Below are positions 15,356 to 18,201 of a stretch of DNA of 18,201 nucleotides, in pieces; positions within the stretch are counted from its first letter, which is position 1, and each line of letters opens with the position of its first letter. The notes under the pieces were generated by a model. The model made no database searches. It was not told the DNA's origin and was given only the letters and a program-made list of their open reading frames with translations. Source of the stretch: an uncultured Clostridia bacterium (lineage in GTDB: Bacteria; Bacillota; Clostridia; Christensenellales; Aristaeellaceae); assembly GCA_947600345.1 (NCBI GenBank), contig CANQGC010000026.1, positions 1-18,201 of the forward strand, written 5' to 3'. Position numbers and translations under genes: made by a program.

Positions 15356-16288
15356 TTACCAAACCCCGGGGCGCGCGGCATCCGCCGCCGCGCGCATACA
15401 AAGTATGCTGCCCTTCGGCGCGCCGGTCAGGCGGGCCACCACGTCGCACTTGGCGATCAGCAGGAAGAAGAGGTTCTCCCGCTCGCTGAACTGCAGGCCC
15501 TCGAAGTTGCCCATGCCCTTGGCGATGACCACGTCGGCGGCGTCGAAGGCGGCGTTGAACTCCGGGCTCGTGCGGTAGGGCAGCGTGGTGAGCAGGTCGT
15601 CGCCGTTGTCGATGACCTCCGCCACTTCGCCCATGCCCACCTGCTCCGCGTCCTCCCGGGTCACGTCGTTGACGATGGCCGCGCCGCGCACGCCGTACCG
15701 CACGCGAATCTGCGGATAGAGCCGCCGTATGGTCTCGATCAACACCCTGTCCAGCGCGATCTCCCCGCAGTTGTCGCCCAACACCAGCAGCGTCTCCGCC
15801 TTCGAGAGCGCCTCCGCCAGCGCGGGGCAGTCGTCGACGTAGAGCCCGGTCTCGTCCACCTCGCGCACCTTGGCCATCGCGGCGTCCATCGTGACGCCCA
15901 GACCCAGCGCGGCGATGTCGATCAGGTTTCCCGCGATGCTGGCTCGCACCGCCGCCGCCAGCGGGTCGGCGCTCTCGGCGATGTGCCGCCGCACCTCCGG
16001 GCAGAGGCGCAGCATGCCCTCGTTGAAGTCGGACTTGAGCCTGGCGTAGGGGTTCTCGTCCCCGATCTCCGCCGTCACCAGGCGGTAGACCTCGCCGATG
16101 ATCTCGCTGTTGTTGCGGTCGATGCCCTTCGCGGCGATCATCTCAAACGCCCGCTGCATCAGCGCCCGCCGCCGCGGCTCCTCCATGCCCACGAGCTGCG
16201 TGGTGGCGATCAGCTGGTTCAGCGCGCAGTGCAGGCACTCCAGGCCCAGAATCGGCCGGTGCAGCGCCCGAAGTTCCTCCGTCGTCAT
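15356..16288 (-). CDS. DUF89 (ARMT1-like) family protein, putative metabolite phosphatase
   Basis: 310 residues. The start at 16288 (MTTEELRAL) has AAGGGG about ten bases upstream; the GTG at 16294 would leave only two bases. DUF89 proteins are metal-dependent phosphatases proposed to remove damaged or harmful phosphorylated metabolites, such as sugar phosphates. Family features seen: the N-terminal CLHC (Cys18, Cys21); LGDNCGEIALD with Asp172, Asn173 and Asp180; the VNDVT segment; and KGMGNFEGL starting at Lys257. The length fits the stand-alone bacterial group. It is cytoplasmic with no signal. It lies 19 bases after proC in the same operon as a P-loop kinase, so a repair or balancing role for a phosphorylated product of that kinase is possible, but this is inference. 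Confidence 0.88.
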   Translation of the reverse strand: MTTEELRALHRPILGLECLHCALNQLIATTQLVGMEEPRRRALMQRAFEMIAAKGIDRNNSEIIGEVYRLVTAEIGDENPYARLKSDFNEGMLRLCPEVRRHIAESADPLAAAVRASIAGNLIDIAALGLGVTMDAAMAKVREVDETGLYVDDCPALAEALSKAETLLVLGDNCGEIALDRVLIETIRRLYPQIRVRYGVRGAAIVNDVTREDAEQVGMGEVAEVIDNGDDLLTTLPYRTSPEFNAAFDAADVVIAKGMGNFEGLQFSERENLFFLLIAKCDVVARLTGAPKGSILCMRAAADAARPGVW

Positions 16289-16307
16289 CCTCACACTTCC
16301 CCTTCGC

Positions 16308-17096
16308 TCACACTTTCTTCTCCATCACGGCCTGCACCGCGTCCAGCATCGCCGCGCGCAGGCCCGCGCGCTCCAGCGCCTCCACGCCACGGATGGTCGT
16401 GCCGCCGGGCGAGCAGACGCCGTCCTTGATGGCGCCGGGGTGCTGGTTGGTCTCCAGCTGCATCCTGCCGGTGCCCGCGAGCGTCTGGCTGGCCAGCCGG
16501 TAGGCCGTGGCCCGGGGCAGGCCGTACTTCACGCCGGCGTCCGAGAGCGCCTCGATCACCATCGCGCAGAAGGCCGGGCCGCAGCCCGACACCGCGCCGC
16601 CGATGCCCATCAGGTGCCCGGGCAGCTCGATCACCTCGCCCAGCGCCGCGAACTTGCCCATGAGCTCCGCGCGCTCGTCCGCTTCCAGCGTGCTCTCCTG
16701 CTGGAACAGCAGCACGCCCGCGCCCACCATCGCCGGGGTGTTGGGCATGATGAACTGAACGCGGGCAGTGTCCGGCAGCAGCGGACGCAGGCGGTCCAGG
16801 TCGTAGCCCAGCGCGATGCTGATCACGGCCTTGCCCGAGAGCAAATCGCGAATCTCCGCGATCGCGCCCTCGATCACGTAGGGCTTGACCGCCAGCAGCA
16901 CGGCGTCGCAATTCTCGACGACCTCCGCCGCGCTGTGGCAGGCGTGGATGCCCAGCGGCGCGCAGTAATCACTCAGCTTGTCCCAGTGGGGCGCGTAGGC
17001 ATACACGTCCTCCGCCGCGATCGCGCCGCCCTTGACCAGGCCGGAGGCGATGGCCCGGCCCATGTTGCCCATGCCGATGAATCCCAGCTTCTTCAT
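16308..17096 (-). CDS. proC: Pyrroline-5-carboxylate reductase
   Basis: 262 residues, the usual length of the family. It reduces 1-pyrroline-5-carboxylate to L-proline with NAD(P)H, the last step of proline synthesis. The N-terminal Rossmann motif is GFIGMGNMG (residues 5-13). Also visible are the VKPY segment, IMPNTPAMVGAG and the C-terminal dimer/substrate region SGCGPAFCAMVIEAL, ending with the P5CR signature KDGVCSPGGTTIRGVEALE. The start at 17096 has GGGAGG about ten bases upstream, inside the end of the kinase gene. ATG and the kinase stop overlap as ATGA, so translation is probably coupled. No other proline-synthesis gene is visible in the window. Confidence 0.97.
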   Translation of the reverse strand: MKKLGFIGMGNMGRAIASGLVKGGAIAAEDVYAYAPHWDKLSDYCAPLGIHACHSAAEVVENCDAVLLAVKPYVIEGAIAEIRDLLSGKAVISIALGYDLDRLRPLLPDTARVQFIMPNTPAMVGAGVLLFQQESTLEADERAELMGKFAALGEVIELPGHLMGIGGAVSGCGPAFCAMVIEALSDAGVKYGLPRATAYRLASQTLAGTGRMQLETNQHPGAIKDGVCSPGGTTIRGVEALERAGLRAAMLDAVQAVMEKKV

Positions 17097-17821
17097 AGAG
17101 ATGATACCTCCCATCTGTTCTCTCCCGCAGGAATCAGGTTCAGGTCCCCCGGCCGGGAACGCTCCATGCAGCGCAGTATGTTCGGCCAGTCGTTGCGCCG
17201 CGCCATCTCCCGGGCCTCGGCCTCGGCGAAGCCCCCGGCCAGCTTGCGCGCCACGACCCGCTCCAGCTGCGCCTCGCTCCCGGCGCGCAGGAAGATGGAG
17301 TAGTCGCAGGGCAGCGCGCGCCAGGGCTCCTCGTCCAGCAGCAGCCAGTTGCCCTCGATGAGCAGTATGTCCGCCGAGATCTCCAGCGCGCCCTCCACCG
17401 GGTCGTGGATGCGCCGGTCGTACACCGGCCAGCGCTGGTTTGGCTCGCTCACCCGGGAGAGCAGCCCCGCCAGCTTCGCCACGTCGTAGCTCTCCGGCGC
17501 GCCCTTGATGCGCGCCAGGGGGACGCCGTTGCACGCATGGCTGTCCAAATACGTCTGCGGGTAGTGGAAGCCGTCCAGCCCCGCCGCCTGGATTGGAATC
17601 AGGTCCGGCGCATTCCGGGATAGCTCCTCCAGATACCGGCACAGCGTGCTCTTGCCCGCCGCCGGGGGCCCGGCCAGGAACGCGACGATCCGCCGCTCCC
17701 TCGCCCGCCTCATCTCCGCCAACCTGCGCAGCAGCGGCAGGAAGATCTCCCGCTCGTCGCCCTCATCAAACTCCGCCCGCACGGAGAGGCCGTTGATCGT
17801 GTATTGATAACTTCGCTTCAT
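17093..17821 (-). CDS. P-loop nucleoside/sugar kinase-like protein (YggC-like)
   Basis: 242 residues from the chosen start MKRSYQYTING. Walker A is GPPAAGKST at 51-59 (Lys57). LDGFHYP at 82-88 provides the likely base Asp83, as in uridine/pantothenate kinase-type folds. DILLIEGNWLLL at 151-162 is the Walker-B-like strand, and Arg residues around 186-192 and 205-209 resemble the lid. It matches the group that includes E. coli YggC, whose substrate is not firmly established; it is often annotated as a nucleoside/nucleotide kinase. The start is uncertain: the frame stays open to 17983, and the only Shine-Dalgarno-like GGAAGG is about 14 bases from the ATG at 17821, but homologues begin near this point. 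It is first gene of an operon with proC (4-base overlap) and DUF89. It is cytoplasmic. Confidence 0.85.
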   Translation of the reverse strand: MKRSYQYTINGLSVRAEFDEGDEREIFLPLLRRLAEMRRARERRIVAFLAGPPAAGKSTLCRYLEELSRNAPDLIPIQAAGLDGFHYPQTYLDSHACNGVPLARIKGAPESYDVAKLAGLLSRVSEPNQRWPVYDRRIHDPVEGALEISADILLIEGNWLLLDEEPWRALPCDYSIFLRAGSEAQLERVVARKLAGGFAEAEAREMARRNDWPNILRCMERSRPGDLNLIPAGENRWEVSSL

Positions 17822-17860
17822 ATATTTGTATTTCGCCTTCCGGCGCCCGAATTCCTGCCG

Positions 17861-17879
17861 CGTCCGCGGCTCGCGGACG
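17861..17879. other. Hairpin in the kinase/guaB divergent region
   Basis: A perfect 8-bp stem CGTCCGCG/CGCGGACG with a 3-base loop, 40-58 bases upstream of the kinase start, within its probable leader. A second small hairpin (CGCC/GGCG) lies at about 17834-17845. The rest of 17822-18001 is AT-richer towards guaB, with a TATGAT at about 17930 but no convincing -35. I see no purine riboswitch. Confidence 0.4.
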
Positions 17880-18001
17880 AAATCACCAGCTCTTAACCCA
17901 AACATGCTGGAATCTCTATCTGCGGATGCTATGATACTTTTAATCCGATTGATACCGATCACTTTCCTGGGAGTTCTCAACATTTGAAAAGGGGCGATTC
18001 A

Positions 18002-18201
18002 ATGGCACACTACATCAGCGAACCCTCCCACACCTTCAGCGAGTACCTGCTGATTCCCGGTTACACCTCCGAGAGCTGCATTCCCGCGAACGTCAACCTG
18101 CGCACGCCGCTGGTGAAGTTCCGCAAGGGGCAGGAGGAAGCGCCCATCTCCCTGAACATTCCGCTGGTCTCCGCGATCATGCAGTCCGTGTCCAACGACA
18201 C
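18002..18201 (+). CDS. guaB: IMP dehydrogenase, N-terminal fragment (runs off right edge)
   Basis: The first 66 codons of a protein that would normally be about 490-500 residues. IMP dehydrogenase oxidises IMP to XMP with NAD+, the committed step of GMP synthesis, in the cytoplasm. The sequence MAHYISEPSHTFSEYLLIPG, with TPLVKF and NIPLVSAIMQSVSND, is the N-terminal signature of the clostridial-type enzyme; the PLVSA-MQSV stretch is the conserved start of the barrel. The start at 18002 is supported by AAAAGGGG seven bases upstream. It is divergent from the kinase-proC-DUF89 operon. The catalytic Cys loop and CBS domains lie beyond the window. Confidence 0.9.
   Translation, partial: MAHYISEPSHTFSEYLLIPGYTSESCIPANVNLRTPLVKFRKGQEEAPISLNIPLVSAIMQSVSND

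Noticed and set aside
15309..15449. N-terminal extension of the small ORF to 104 codons
   Set aside because: The extension overlaps the end of the DUF89 gene and has no ribosome site; only the shorter frame has one.
17880..18001. Possible guanine/purine riboswitch before guaB
   Set aside because: I could not find the conserved junction and loop sequences, and the leader is too short for a clear three-way junction.

Overview
The window looks like a chromosomal segment from a GC-rich Gram-positive gut-type bacterium, probably an uncultured Clostridia/Christensenellales-like lineage. The reasons are AGGAGG-type ribosome binding sites, sigma-A-like promoters, clostridial-style IMP dehydrogenase and fucose isomerase proteins, and large secreted proteins with Thr-Pro linkers and bacterial Ig-like domains. 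The taxonomic placement is inference. Coding is dense, and no gap between genes exceeds about 270 bases.

Left region (1-4440): a secreted, probably membrane-anchored PIG-L/LmbE deacetylase (cut by the window edge) and an AraC-family regulator lie on the minus strand. The regulator is divergent from an L-fucose isomerase gene (fucI). The divergent control region has a strong promoter for the regulator and a perfect 9-bp inverted repeat just upstream of fucI. fucI ends in a strong hairpin terminator. This looks like a small glycan/fucose response module.

Middle region (4470-15098): a small secreted SH3-like protein is followed by three tandem paralogues, all on the minus strand, of about 1,000-1,130 residues each. 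Each has a signal peptide, an acidic low-complexity region, a shared N-terminal block of about 70 residues, a transglutaminase-like domain with an intact Cys-His-Asp set, a Big_2-like domain and C-terminal Ig/MBG-like repeats. Two carry a (Thr-Pro)n linker encoded by a hexanucleotide repeat. Each paralogue has its own terminator, and two have convincing promoters, so they appear to be separate transcription units. This family, about 10 kb, is the most unusual content of the window.

Right region (15135-18201): a minus-strand operon encodes a YggC-like P-loop kinase, pyrroline-5-carboxylate reductase (proC, overlapping the kinase by ATGA) and a DUF89 phosphatase-like protein. A short structured element with a possible 57-residue ORF follows. 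The start of guaB (IMP dehydrogenase) runs off the right edge on the plus strand, divergent from the operon.
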